Assembly (NCBI GenBank): GCA_032119595.1
Contig: JAUMBQ010000007.1
Location: forward strand, 124,001 to 188,000
DNA: 64,000 nucleotides
Source of the DNA: JAGIBJ01 sp032119595
Lineage (GTDB): Bacteria > Actinomycetota > Thermoleophilia > Solirubrobacterales > Solirubrobacteraceae
Direction of reading: 5' to 3'
The translations under genes were made by a program, and so were the position numbers. The notes beneath the pieces were generated by a model. It was given only the letters and a program-made list of their open reading frames with translations, ran no database searches and had not been told where the DNA came from. This document shows positions 24,880-32,880 of the stretch, one piece after another. The first letter of the stretch is position 1. Each line of letters opens with the position of its first letter.

Positions 24880-25350
24880 ATGGCCCCTCGCTTCTTCAAG
24901 CACGGAGAACTTCCGCTCGTGCTCCTTGCGCTCGTCTCCGAGACACCCCGGCACGGCTACGACATCATGGCCGAGCTGACCCGCCTCTTCGGGCCGCGCT
25001 ATCGCGCGTCACCAGGCAGCATTTACCCTGCGATCGAGGCCCTGCAAACCGAGGGTCTCATCGAGGGCATGCCGGTCGAAGGTAAGATCGTTTACCAGGC
25101 GACGGACGCCGGTGAGCTGGCGCTCGAAGACCGTTCCGACATGCTCGCGTCGCTGGAGTTTCGCCTCGGGGTGCAGCTCGGCGGCGAGTCACTCGATTCC
25201 GTCCTCACGCGCTTCAAGGCGCGGATCGGCCCCCTCTCGGGGAAGGTCGACCCGGCCGAAGTCGAGAAGATCCTGAACCGCGCCGCCCTTGAGATCGAGT
25301 TCCTGAAGATCTCTCGTCCCACCACACCGAGGAAGCACCATGCACGATGA
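24880..25350 (+). CDS. PadR-family transcriptional regulator
   Basis: A winged-helix regulator of 156 residues. The PadR signature runs from residue 8: HGELPLVLLALVSETPRHGYDI, RYRASPGSIYPAIEALQTEGL and the wing KIVYQATDAGELAL. The C-terminal helical part (residues 90-156) is the dimerisation region. PadR proteins usually repress adjacent genes on sensing small molecules or stress. Its 3' end overlaps the 2TM-SHOCT gene by 11 nt, a partnership seen widely in actinobacteria. The start at 24880 follows the cyclase stop by 7 nt, so cyclase, PadR and 2TM-SHOCT form one unit. Confidence 0.92.
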   Translation: MAPRFFKHGELPLVLLALVSETPRHGYDIMAELTRLFGPRYRASPGSIYPAIEALQTEGLIEGMPVEGKIVYQATDAGELALEDRSDMLASLEFRLGVQLGGESLDSVLTRFKARIGPLSGKVDPAEVEKILNRAALEIEFLKISRPTTPRKHHAR

Positions 25351-25834
25351 CCCATTCGCCCGCGCTGTCGATCGCGCACACGCCGCTGAGCGCGCCGAGG
25401 CCGCAGCCAAGCGAGACCGCATTGAGCGGCACGTCTCGTCCGGCGCGCGAACGGCCTTCCGCGTCCACGCCTCCGTTTACCTCGCGGTCAACCTGCTGCT
25501 GGTCGTGATCTGGGCGACGACCTCGATGGCCTACCCGTGGTTCCTGTATCCGCTGTTGGGCTGGGGCATCGGCCTGGCCGCGCACTACGCCGCAACGTCG
25601 AACTACATGCGCCGCAGCAATCGTCGCGAATCGGCGCCGGCGGCCTACGCGTCGGCGGCGCCCGCACCAGCGCCCGCAGCGCCAACCGCCCCGGCGCCGG
25701 CGCCGACACGGGTCGCCACGCCGAGCGCTGGCGCTTCGACCTCCGACGAGCTCACGCGCCTGGCCGAGCTCCACGCAAGTGGCGTTCTCACCGACAAGGA
25801 ATTCAAGGCTGCCAAGGCCAAGCTCCTCGGGTAA
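25340..25834 (+). CDS. 2TM-domain and SHOCT-domain membrane protein
   Basis: A 164-residue protein in three parts. An N-terminal amphipathic, charged helix (residues 1-35) is followed by a 2TM domain with two membrane segments (HASVYLAVNLLLVVIWATTS and FLYPLLGWGIGLAAHYA). After a long Ala/Pro linker comes a C-terminal SHOCT motif (DELTRLAELHASGVLTDKEFKAAKAKLLG region). SHOCT is a short oligomerisation or binding motif found at protein ends; its exact role is unknown. The gene starts inside the padR 3' end (11-nt overlap), so the membrane protein is probably controlled by PadR. A hairpin terminator follows. Confidence 0.88.
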   Translation: MHDDPFARAVDRAHAAERAEAAAKRDRIERHVSSGARTAFRVHASVYLAVNLLLVVIWATTSMAYPWFLYPLLGWGIGLAAHYAATSNYMRRSNRRESAPAAYASAAPAPAPAAPTAPAPAPTRVATPSAGASTSDELTRLAELHASGVLTDKEFKAAKAKLLG

Positions 25835-25847
25835 CCCAAGCCACGTT

Positions 25848-25877
25848 GCTCCGCGCCACCCAGGGATCGCGCGGAGC
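25848..25877. terminator. Bidirectional terminator, 2TM-SHOCT / PETase-like gene
   Basis: Perfect 9-bp arms GCTCCGCGC and GCGCGGAGC with a 12-nt loop lie between the convergent stops at 25834 and 25895. Confidence 0.7.
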
Positions 25878-25894
25878 TGCGGCGTCGCGCGCGA

Positions 25895-26764
25895 CTAGAA
25901 GTCGCAGGTGCTGCGGTACGTCTGGATCGAGCCGGCCGGCGGGCCGATGGGCGCCGGGCAGAGCATCGGGCTGTAGCGCGTGTCGTTGTCGACAAACCGC
26001 TTGAGCCACGTGATGGTGCTCGTGGCAATGGCGGTGTTCGGCGAGAACGGTGGGATCACGATCAGGTGGTCCACGGCGTTGAGTTCCAGGTAGGCCTTGG
26101 GCAGCGTCGCCGGCAACGAGTTGTAGAAGGGCACCGAGTGCGTTGCGTTCGGGGCGATCGTGTCGTTCTCGGCACCGACGATGAGCGTCGGCGTCTGAAT
26201 CTCGGGCCACGTCTTGTCTTGGTTCCACGGCGTCAGGGCGACGGCGGCCTTGAGCGACGGTTGGCGCTTGGCGGCCTCGAGGGTGCCGCCACCGCCCATC
26301 GAGTGCCCGACGACGGCGAGGCGCGACGGGTCGACCTTTGCCTTTTGGGAGCTGGACGTGGTGAGGTACCGCAGCGCCGCGAGGAGCTGGAGCCCGCGAG
26401 ACGCGGGCTGATCGAACGGGTTGTTGGTCTCAAACGTGATCACGACGAAGCCCTGCGCCGCGAGCCGCGGCCCGAGCCACTTGATCGTGACCTCCGGCGC
26501 CAGGAAACCCGGCGAGATCGCCACCGCGCCGAAGGTCTCGCCCGGGGCGCTATTGGACGGCGCCCACACGTTCGCGGCACCGAAACCGGGCGTCGAGCCG
26601 TTGGGAACCGAGCGGTTCAGGACTTGGTAGCCAGCGGTCGAGCGGATGGTGTCGACCGTCGGGTCCGGACCGCGCTCGTAAGGGTTGTCGGCGGCGACGG
26701 CACTGACAGGGGCGACGAGCGCGAGCGCGATGGCACCTGCGGCGAGGGACAGCTTGCGGGACAT
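25895..26764 (-). CDS. Secreted PETase/cutinase-family polyester hydrolase
   Basis: A secreted hydrolase of 289 residues, very like Thermobifida-type cutinases throughout. The mature N-terminus is DNPYERGPDPT after an AVAA signal cut. AVAISPGF, WLGPRLAAQGFVVITF and GHSMGGGGTLEAA follow, then LTPWN, VGAENDTIAP, PFYNSLP, KAYLELNAVDH and WLKRFVDNDTRY, with a C-terminal LCP...STCDF disulfide (Cys269-Cys287). The triad is Ser155, Asp201, His233; the clamp Trp is Trp180. The family Tyr after SPG is Phe87. The residue before Ser is His154, as in cutinases, not Trp as in the Ideonella PETase. The ATG at 26764 has AAGG 6 nt upstream. A natural role in cutin or suberin breakdown is likely (inference). 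Confidence 0.92.
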   Translation of the reverse strand: MSRKLSLAAGAIALALVAPVSAVAADNPYERGPDPTVDTIRSTAGYQVLNRSVPNGSTPGFGAANVWAPSNSAPGETFGAVAISPGFLAPEVTIKWLGPRLAAQGFVVITFETNNPFDQPASRGLQLLAALRYLTTSSSQKAKVDPSRLAVVGHSMGGGGTLEAAKRQPSLKAAVALTPWNQDKTWPEIQTPTLIVGAENDTIAPNATHSVPFYNSLPATLPKAYLELNAVDHLIVIPPFSPNTAIATSTITWLKRFVDNDTRYSPMLCPAPIGPPAGSIQTYRSTCDF

Positions 26765-26967
26765 GAGGGCCTTCAATGTGGGGCGCTCCGCAGATCTGCA
26801 GCACGCCGATGGGGACAGCCAGCCTCCGGAGAAACCTGGACCCCTGCACCGTATTGAAGGAACGCTCAGATCACAATGCGCGACCTGGTTCCCGAACTGC
26901 CGGCGCGGCTCGGGTGCCTGAGCAGGGCTGGCGGCGAAGCGCTGGCTGGCGGCCAAGCGCTGGCTGG

Positions 26968-27216
26968 GCGGTGAACGGCCAAAATCTGTCGTCAGAGCAA
27001 CACAATTTGGCCGCTCACCGCTGACCGAGGACTCAGCGCTGGCTGGCCGCGATGCGCTGGCCGGGCGGTGAACGGCCAAAATCTGTCGTCAGAGCAACAC
27101 AATTTGGCCGCTCACCGCTGACCGAGGACTCAGCGCTGGCCGGGCCGCGATGCGCTGGCCGGGCGGTGAACGGCCAAAATCTGTCGTCAGAGCAACACAA
27201 TTTGGCCGCTCACCGC
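26968..27216. repeat. Three tandem copies of a 54-nt imperfect hairpin unit
   Basis: Near-identical units at 26968-27021, 27065-27118 and 27163-27216 have periods of 97 and 98 bp. Each has arms GCGGTGAACGGCCAAA and TTTGGCCGCTCACCGC (15 of 16 positions pair) around a 22-nt loop that itself holds TCTG-TCGT-CAGA. The 43-44 nt between units is also repeated (GACCGAGGACTCAGCGCTGGC). Small GCGCTGGCTGG repeats precede copy 1. The array fills the divergent space between the PETase-like and GIY-YIG genes (26765-27279), where I see no gene. Confidence 0.9.
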
Positions 27217-27250
27217 TGGCTGGAGGCTTGGCGGCGGTTTGGCGGGCGGT

Positions 27251-27266
27251 CCGTCCAGGCGGACGG
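27251..27266. promoter_or_regulatory. Small palindrome before the GIY-YIG gene
   Basis: CCGTCC-AGGC-GGACGG lies 14 bp before the GTG start at 27280. It may be an operator or an mRNA hairpin near the ribosome site. Evidence is limited to symmetry and position. Confidence 0.35.
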
Positions 27267-27279
27267 CGATACTGCGGGG

Positions 27280-28209
27280 GTGCCGGTGTCGCCGCCTCTT
27301 GACCTCGCGTGCGTACCCGCCGGCCCGGGTGTCTATCGGTTCCGTGATGCGCAGAACCGCGTGATGTACATCGGGCGAGCCGTCGAGCTGCGGCGCCGGG
27401 TGCGCTCGTATTGGGGCAGCCAGCGGGGCCGCCCACGCATGCGGCGGATGGTCCCGCAGATCGTGCGGGTCGAGGTGTTGACGTGTGCGTCTGAACATGA
27501 GGCCGCCTGGCTGGAGCGCAACCTGCTCGAGCAGTCCAAACCGCGCTGGAATCGTGCTCGTGGCGGCTTGGAAGTCCCGGTCTACCTGCGACTCGACGCG
27601 TCGCCACTCGCGCCGTCGCTCACGATCACCCACGACGTTCTCGACGACGACAGCCAAGGGAGCTACTTCGGCCCGTATCTCGGCGGGACACGCGTCCGCA
27701 CGGCGGCCTCAGCGCTCGGCAGCCTTTACCCCATCGCGTACACCGGCGAGCGACTCTCTGGGGCCGAGCGGTCGATGGCCGAGGCGCGCAAGGTCGGGCC
27801 GGCCGACCGCGACGCCTTCGTCGACACCCTCACCCGCCTGCTCGACCGCGACGCAGACGCCGCAGACCACGCGCGGGTCGCACTGATGGAGCGCCGCGAA
27901 CGCGCCGCGCGGGACCTGGAGTTCGAACTCGCCGGCCGCGCCCAGGAGCAGCTCACTGCTCTGGATTGGCTCGTGAGCTCGCAGCGCGTCACAAGCCAGG
28001 AACCATTCGATGCCACGGTCGCCGGGTGGGCCGATGGCGTGCTCGTCGAGTTCGCCATCAAGGGCGGGCGCATACGCACGTGGACGCAGCGGACCTGCAG
28101 CGCCGACGACGCCGCAAGAGCGGTCGCCGCCAGCCCCGAAGCCTGGACCGAGTTCGCAACCGAGAACGCCGTGCTGGCTGCCCAGCTCGGCGCGCTCCAC
28201 GCCGCCTGA
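27280..28209 (+). CDS. UvrC-like GIY-YIG nuclease without the UvrC C-terminal half (Cho-like)
   Basis: A 309-residue relative of the UvrC N-terminus. The GIY-YIG domain is at residues 10-95: GPGVYRFRDAQNRVMYIGRA, RRRVRSYW, a Glu in EHEAAWLERNLLEQSKPRWN, then the UvrC-type YFGPYLGG segment. A helical UVR-like stretch (RRERAARDLEFELAGRAQEQ) follows. The RNase H-like endonuclease and helix-hairpin-helix domains of full UvrC are absent. This is the architecture of Cho, which makes the 3' incision in nucleotide excision repair. The start is GTG 27280 or 27286; the track of earlier codons runs into the repeat array. No LexA box is visible upstream. Confidence 0.82.
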   Translation: MPVSPPLDLACVPAGPGVYRFRDAQNRVMYIGRAVELRRRVRSYWGSQRGRPRMRRMVPQIVRVEVLTCASEHEAAWLERNLLEQSKPRWNRARGGLEVPVYLRLDASPLAPSLTITHDVLDDDSQGSYFGPYLGGTRVRTAASALGSLYPIAYTGERLSGAERSMAEARKVGPADRDAFVDTLTRLLDRDADAADHARVALMERRERAARDLEFELAGRAQEQLTALDWLVSSQRVTSQEPFDATVAGWADGVLVEFAIKGGRIRTWTQRTCSADDAARAVAASPEAWTEFATENAVLAAQLGALHAA

Positions 28210-28330
28210 CCTGCCGGCGCGCCTCGGGACCCCACCGCGGCCTCCGTCGTTCGCGGGTCGCGGTGTCGCAGCTTTCCCGATGGCGCGGACGCCCGGTCGA
28301 GCGCCTCAGGCACATGTCCTGATCGCCCGC

Positions 28331-29737
28331 TCAGGAGGACGCAGCGGCTGCGGCGAACGCGGCCTTCGTCTCCTCGCGCTCGAACGTCGCCGCTTCCCAG
28401 CCGTCGGGAACGACGAGGCCGACACCGTCGAGCTTGGTGTCGCCGGCGAAGATCGTGCCCTCGAGCTTGGCGTCGCGCAGGATCGTCCGGTGCAGCTCGC
28501 AGGACTCCAGCCGGGCTCCGCGGAGATCGGCCCCGGTCAGGTCGGCGCCACTGAAGTTGCACCGCGCAATCGTCTTGGCTCGCAGGTCCGCCTGCGACAG
28601 GTCGGCACCACCGAAGTTGCAGTCGGTGAGCGTCGCGTCCTTCGCGATCAGGCCCCGTGCCGAAATGCCCGTGAGGCGGGAGGCCGCCAGCGTCGCGCCG
28701 GTGAAGTCGGTGGCGGTGAGCACGGCGTCGCTGAGCCGCACGCCGTCGAACGTCGCTCCGCGCGCTGAAGCCTCGCGCAGATCGACTCGGTTCCAGTGGC
28801 ATCGGCGCACCTGCGCACGGTCGAAGATGGCGCCCGGCGCTACGCCATCGACCAAGCTCGTACGTTCGATGTCGGCGCCGGAGAAGTTCGCGGCGTTGAG
28901 GTGCGAGCGGTCCAGGTTGGCGTCGTGCACCGTGGCGTCCTTCGCCGACAGGCGGATCCCGCCGATCGGCCCGACGAGCCCGGTGAAGTCGGCGTTGCCG
29001 GCGCGCGCCCGCGTGAAGACGGCGTCGGTGGCGCGCGCACCGCGCAGATTCGCGTGGGCGATCTTCGCGCGGGAAAACACAACGCCGTCCAGGATCGCTT
29101 TGCGCAGCCCGGCTCCAGTGAGGTCAGCCCCTGCGAAGTTCACGCCCGTCAGGTCGACGCCTTCGAGGTCGACCGCCGAGCAGTCGTCCATGCTGAGCAG
29201 GAAGTGCGCCACGACGCGTCGGGTGCCCGCGAGCATCTCCGTGGCCCCGAGGAGGTCGGCGGCGGCGCTCGGGTCGCCGTCGACCCCGTTTTGAATGGCC
29301 ACCACGGTCCGCGCGAGTCGGTGTGCGGCGACGACCTCTGGGAGCGCGCTCGGACCGATGGAGACCAGCGCCATCGTGATGGCCGAAGCCGTCTCCGGAC
29401 TCCCGCTGTGGCCGAGGGCATTGACGAGCAACTTGGTCGTCTCGGCGGGGTACATCGCCAGAGCTCCGGCCATCCACCGCCGGTTCCCATCGTCCGCTGC
29501 CTCACCGAGCTTCACGACCAGTTCGGCCGCTCGGTCCTCGCGCCGATGCTGCTCAGCGCGGTCCTCTTGGCGCAGGCGCTGCTCGGTGAGCTGGCGCTCC
29601 TGCTCGCGCGCGTCGGCGCGGTCGGCCAGCCACTTCGTCATCGCCCACACGCCGGACGCGGCCGCCACGACCACTGCCAGCAGCGCGGTAATCCACTCTG
29701 GAGCGGTGGCTTCAGCCACCACCTGCGTCATCGTCAC
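28331..29737 (-). CDS. Membrane-anchored pentapeptide-repeat protein
   Basis: A 468-residue protein. An N-terminal membrane helix (ITALLAVVVAAASGVWAMTKW) is followed by a charged coiled-coil-like segment (residues 45-75) and a helical domain to about residue 175. Pentapeptide repeats follow, of the form A(D/N)LxG, from about residue 180 to 440 (VDLTGVNFAGADLTGAGLRKA, CNFGGADLSQADLRAK, CNFSGADLTGADLRGARLESC). These fold as a right-handed four-sided helix and usually mediate binding; some mimic DNA and protect gyrase. The GTG at 29737 has GGGGAG 5 nt upstream. Its first codons overlap the end of the toxin-like gene by 26 bp. Function is unknown. Confidence 0.88.
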   Translation of the reverse strand: MTMTQVVAEATAPEWITALLAVVVAAASGVWAMTKWLADRADAREQERQLTEQRLRQEDRAEQHRREDRAAELVVKLGEAADDGNRRWMAGALAMYPAETTKLLVNALGHSGSPETASAITMALVSIGPSALPEVVAAHRLARTVVAIQNGVDGDPSAAADLLGATEMLAGTRRVVAHFLLSMDDCSAVDLEGVDLTGVNFAGADLTGAGLRKAILDGVVFSRAKIAHANLRGARATDAVFTRARAGNADFTGLVGPIGGIRLSAKDATVHDANLDRSHLNAANFSGADIERTSLVDGVAPGAIFDRAQVRRCHWNRVDLREASARGATFDGVRLSDAVLTATDFTGATLAASRLTGISARGLIAKDATLTDCNFGGADLSQADLRAKTIARCNFSGADLTGADLRGARLESCELHRTILRDAKLEGTIFAGDTKLDGVGLVVPDGWEAATFEREETKAAFAAAAASS

Positions 29738-30215
29738 CGCGTCTCCCCCGCCTGACCGAATACTGAAGCGACTCCACCGTGAAGAAGGGGCGTTCTACGC
29801 TGCAGCCCTGGCGCGGCGGCGCTCCTTGGCCGCGTCTCGACTGTAACCGCACCGGCCACGCGCCGTGCAGTCGATAGTGAGCCACGTCGTAGACGTCGCG
29901 CCTGCGGCTCACCTTCGGCATGTGCGCGATGCCCGCCGCGACGTACTCGAGTCCAAGCCGCCCGTCAGCGAATCGAACCACCTGAAACACGATTCGCCAT
30001 CGACCGGCCATGTCAGGGATGTAGACCTTCATGCAGCCCGGCAGGTCGGTGCCAGACGGGTGAGCGGCTTGACACATTCGCCGCTCGCTCGCTGCGAGGC
30101 CGTCACGTTCAATCCGAGTGCGAGCCGCGCTCAGACATCGACGACCTGCCCGCGATGCACGGTCAAAGTCCGCCGCGAAGAGCTCGTCGTTGAACGAGGC
30201 CGGCACATGAGTCAC
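29712..30215 (-). CDS. RelE/ParE-like toxin candidate
   Basis: A 167-residue protein placed 18 bp after a small HTH protein on the same strand, the usual order of antitoxin then toxin. The core (residues 1-120) has RASRAGRRCLSAARTRIERDG, then GRWRIVFQVVRFADGRLGLEYVAAG and RRRDVYDVAHYRLHG, a pattern of the RelE-type RNase fold in actinobacteria. The last 45 residues after HGAWP are Arg/Gly-rich, look unlike a folded domain and run into the next gene, so the original stop may have been lost by frameshift. The GTG start at 30215 is used. Toxic activity is inference. Confidence 0.6.
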   Translation of the reverse strand: MTHVPASFNDELFAADFDRASRAGRRCLSAARTRIERDGLAASERRMCQAAHPSGTDLPGCMKVYIPDMAGRWRIVFQVVRFADGRLGLEYVAAGIAHMPKVSRRRDVYDVAHYRLHGAWPVRLQSRRGQGAPPRQGCSVERPFFTVESLQYSVRRGRRGDDDAGGG

Positions 30216-30233
30216 CGCGCTCGCTGAGATCGC

Positions 30234-30527
30234 TCAGCCCTCGTGATCGGACGGCAGCGAATTGCCGAACAACTCCACGAATTCATCGAGTTCGGCCGCG
30301 GTTGCGGGGCGACTGCCGTGGGCGGCATGGACGTCGGCCATGGTCATGGACTCGGGGTGCGGCTCAACTTCGTCGAGCGCCCAAGCTACGAGCCGGTACA
30401 CCGCGGCTTCGGGCATTCCGACGCGCGCTGAAACCGCCTTGGGACTTTCCCCGTGGGCAACACCCGCAAGCGCTTCGAGTTCGGTGGGAGTCAGACCCGC
30501 GGCCTCGAGATCGCGCATGTCGAACAT
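30234..30527 (-). CDS. Small HTH protein, candidate antitoxin
   Basis: A 97-residue acidic protein with an HTH of the sigma-region-4/LuxR kind (LTPTELEALAGVAHGESPKAVSARVGMPEAAVYRLVAWALDEV), followed by a flexible acidic tail (ATAAELDEFVELFGNSLPSDHEG) that could wrap a basic toxin. The next gene, 18 bp downstream, is RelE-like and Arg-rich. The ATG at 30527 is chosen; a TTG one codon earlier and an ATG at 30518 are alternatives. Autoregulation would be typical, but I see no clear palindrome in the 210 bp upstream. Confidence 0.65.
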   Translation of the reverse strand: MFDMRDLEAAGLTPTELEALAGVAHGESPKAVSARVGMPEAAVYRLVAWALDEVEPHPESMTMADVHAAHGSRPATAAELDEFVELFGNSLPSDHEG

Positions 30528-30739
30528 CAACGCGATTCACGATACGGGGCGCGGCTCACTCGGTCCACCTCGTTCGACCGGCCACTGAGGCGCTCCGGAC
30601 AGGGTCCACGATCGTTCCAGCGGACGTTCCGGGTGGTCTTCTCGACGACGTCACGCACAAGATCGACAAGGCCTAGCAGCCGGGGCGCATACACCGCCCT
30701 CAGCGAGCGGACCCCGCGCCGCCCGATACCGTCCGGCGC

Positions 30740-31330
30740 GTGTCCCTCGACGTCGGAATCGCCGCCGCCATCCTCGCGGTCGCGGCCGTCTCGGTCGCGG
30801 CGATGTACAACCGCCTGCGCGCGCTGCAGTACGCGTGCGCGGATGCGTGGTCGCTCGTCGATGTGCAGCTTCAGCGACGAGTGGACCTCGTCCCGAATCT
30901 CGTGGCTACCGTGCGGGCCTATGCCGCCCACGAGCGCACGGTTCTCGACGCCCTGACCGCGGCCCGTGCCGAGGCCAATCCGCTCCACGAACCCTCGCCC
31001 GCCCACGCCGTCGCCGAGACCCGTCTTGGCGCCGAGATCGCACACACGATCGCGCTGCGCGAGGGATACCCGGAGCTGGCCGCCTCGGAGGCGTTCCTCC
31101 GACTGCAGGCGACGCTTGTCGAGCTGGAGAACGAGATCGCGGCGTCGCGGGAGATCTACAACGCCAACGTCGCCGCGTACCGAAACCGGCTGCAGCAAGT
31201 GCCGTCGGCTTGGGTCGCACGCACCTTCCACTTTGAAGATCGAGCGATGTTTCAGCTCGAGCTCGCGATCGAGCAGGCACCGGTACTGGTGACCGACTCA
31301 GCGCAATCGACCCCGCCTCCGGGTGTGTAG
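30740..31330 (+). CDS. lemA: LemA-family protein
   Basis: A 196-residue protein with one N-terminal membrane helix (GIAAAILAVAAVSVAAMY) and the LemA coiled-coil body: NRLRALQYACADAWSLVDVQLQRRVDLVPNLV (family hallmark near residue 25), YNANVAAYRNRLQQVPSAWVA and the end FHFEDRAMFQLE. LemA proteins are cell-envelope proteins of unclear function with the helical body outside or periplasm-facing. The GTG at 30740 gives the standard length. The gene directly downstream (8 bp) is a DUF3137-like membrane protein, a frequent partner, so the two likely work together at the membrane. Confidence 0.93.
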   Translation: MSLDVGIAAAILAVAAVSVAAMYNRLRALQYACADAWSLVDVQLQRRVDLVPNLVATVRAYAAHERTVLDALTAARAEANPLHEPSPAHAVAETRLGAEIAHTIALREGYPELAASEAFLRLQATLVELENEIAASREIYNANVAAYRNRLQQVPSAWVARTFHFEDRAMFQLELAIEQAPVLVTDSAQSTPPPGV

Positions 31331-31338
31331 CCAGATCG

Positions 31339-32145
31339 ATGCTCGCCACGATCCCCCACGCCGACTTCACCGATCCGCTCCTTGAGGCGCGTAAGCAGCG
31401 CCGGGCCGCGATCTTCAAGGCGACGATGACGAAGCCGTCCGTCCTCGTCGGTCTGGTCGCGCTCGGAGCGCTTGCGTTCATTCGCCCCTACCTCGTGCCG
31501 GCCGCGTGGCTCATCGCGATCGTCGCTGCCTTCGTGTTCGCGGACCGCCGCGCCAAGGCCGAGTGGTGGCCGCTGCTGCTCACCTACCTGGGATTGGGGC
31601 CGGACCTGGTCGACGAACCCGAGCCCCTCAGCCCACTCCTGCGATCGGGGGACGAGCGCAAGGTGCTGCGCGCCGGCCGCGACGCCACCCGCCAGCTCAT
31701 GGTCTTCCGCAGCACCGACGTGCGGCGCGACCCGCAGGGCAAGGAGGATCGGTCGCATCACGACTACACCGTCGTGGTGATGCGCTCGCCGACCCCTTCG
31801 ATCCGTTTTCTCTCGGCGCACGAGCATCGCGTTTCGGCCCTCAAGTTCCTCGGCGACGACCTGCGAGGCAAGACGATGCGGGACGTCGAAGAGTTCAAGC
31901 TGGAGTCGGTCGAAATCGGCGAGCGATTCACCTTGCGCTCCTCGACGGAGGATGCCACGCGTGCCCGCCAGATCTTCAAGCCCAGCTTCATGGTCTGGTT
32001 CGCGCGCAGCGGCGTGCCGTTTGAGTACGAAGGCGGCGACCTCGTGGTGTTCGTCGACCGCGTCCTTGAGCACGCCGAAGAGTTCAAGCTGCTGCTGAGC
32101 CGCGCCGCGGAGATCAACGCAGCGGTCCGCGGCGACGCGGCCTAG
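31339..32145 (+). CDS. DUF3137-like membrane protein
   Basis: A 268-residue protein with a short N-terminal cytoplasmic segment, two closely spaced membrane helices (VLVGLVALGALAFIRPYLV and AWLIAIVAAFVFAD), a linker, and a soluble C-terminal domain. The domain (residues 120-260) contains DYTVVVMRS, FKLESVEIGERFTLRSS and PSFMVWFARSGVPFEYEGGDLVVFV, the pattern of DUF3137 (Galanin-related) domains that accompany LemA. It lies 8 bp after lemA in the same operon. Function is unknown. The next gene is convergent. Confidence 0.8.
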   Translation: MLATIPHADFTDPLLEARKQRRAAIFKATMTKPSVLVGLVALGALAFIRPYLVPAAWLIAIVAAFVFADRRAKAEWWPLLLTYLGLGPDLVDEPEPLSPLLRSGDERKVLRAGRDATRQLMVFRSTDVRRDPQGKEDRSHHDYTVVVMRSPTPSIRFLSAHEHRVSALKFLGDDLRGKTMRDVEEFKLESVEIGERFTLRSSTEDATRARQIFKPSFMVWFARSGVPFEYEGGDLVVFVDRVLEHAEEFKLLLSRAAEINAAVRGDAA

Positions 32146-32238
32146 CCTGAGCGGCCGGGCGTGCGCTCTCACCTTCTTGAGCGCTGCGACCAGCCCATCG
32201 AGTTCTCCCTTGGAGGGGAGTTCGACGAAGGCCGGGGG

Positions 32239-32880
32239 TCAGCGTTTGCCGCGCACGAGCGGCCGGTAGGGGCCCACCGCCGCAGACACCGGGCCGGCCA
32301 TCGTTGGCCCCTTCCCCACTTCGTAGGCCTCGGCGGTCTGCGGCGCGGTGGCGGGCCGGCGGACGTCGACGGCGCGGACCCATCGGGCGCCTTCGATGTC
32401 CGGCAACTCGGCACCGACCGGGTGGCAGCTCGACGACGTCCGGCGGAGACAGATCTCCACGACACGTTCGTTCAGATCACCCACCCAGCCACCTTCCCAG
32501 GTGGCGACGGGCTCAACTCGAACGGTCTGTCCGATGGCCAGCACCCCTGCAAGATCCGGCCCCCGCACCAGGCGTAGCGGACCGTTCCAATGCCCCGCAT
32601 CGGCGGTCTCGCCGCGGAACTCGACCACGAATCCTGCCGGCTTCGTCGGGTCGGGCCGAACGACCCGGCCGCTGCCGATCTCGGCGCAGTCCGGTGTGCA
32701 CGCCGACCACACGGCCTCCTCTCCGCCTGAGTCCGCGATGGACAGCACAGGCGAACCGTCCTCCTCGTAGCGCTGGACGACGCTGACATCGCCGTCGGAG
32801 TCGGACCCGCAGCCGCCGACGGCAATGGACAACGCCACCGCGGCCACCGCGGCGGCCCCGAGCCAGCCCCGACGGACCAT
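32239..32880 (-). CDS. Predicted lipoprotein, coupled to the large protease
   Basis: A 213-residue protein with a lipoprotein signal (VRRGWLGAAAVAAVALSIA, lipobox VGGC near residue 25) and an acidic spacer (GSDSDGDVS). The mature part has Cys pairs (ACTPDC, CLRRTSSSC) and beta-type segments; no known domain is recognised. The ATG overlaps the protease stop by 1 nt (TGATG), so translation is coupled and the lipoprotein may anchor, assist or inhibit the protease (inference). The larger frame from 32952 is ruled out by this junction. Confidence 0.8.
   Translation of the reverse strand: MVRRGWLGAAAVAAVALSIAVGGCGSDSDGDVSVVQRYEEDGSPVLSIADSGGEEAVWSACTPDCAEIGSGRVVRPDPTKPAGFVVEFRGETADAGHWNGPLRLVRGPDLAGVLAIGQTVRVEPVATWEGGWVGDLNERVVEICLRRTSSSCHPVGAELPDIEGARWVRAVDVRRPATAPQTAEAYEVGKGPTMAGPVSAAVGPYRPLVRGKR

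Noticed and set aside
26968..27216. CRISPR array
   Set aside because: Only three units, the intervening sequences are themselves repeated rather than unique, units are 54 nt with long internal symmetry, and no cas gene is nearby.
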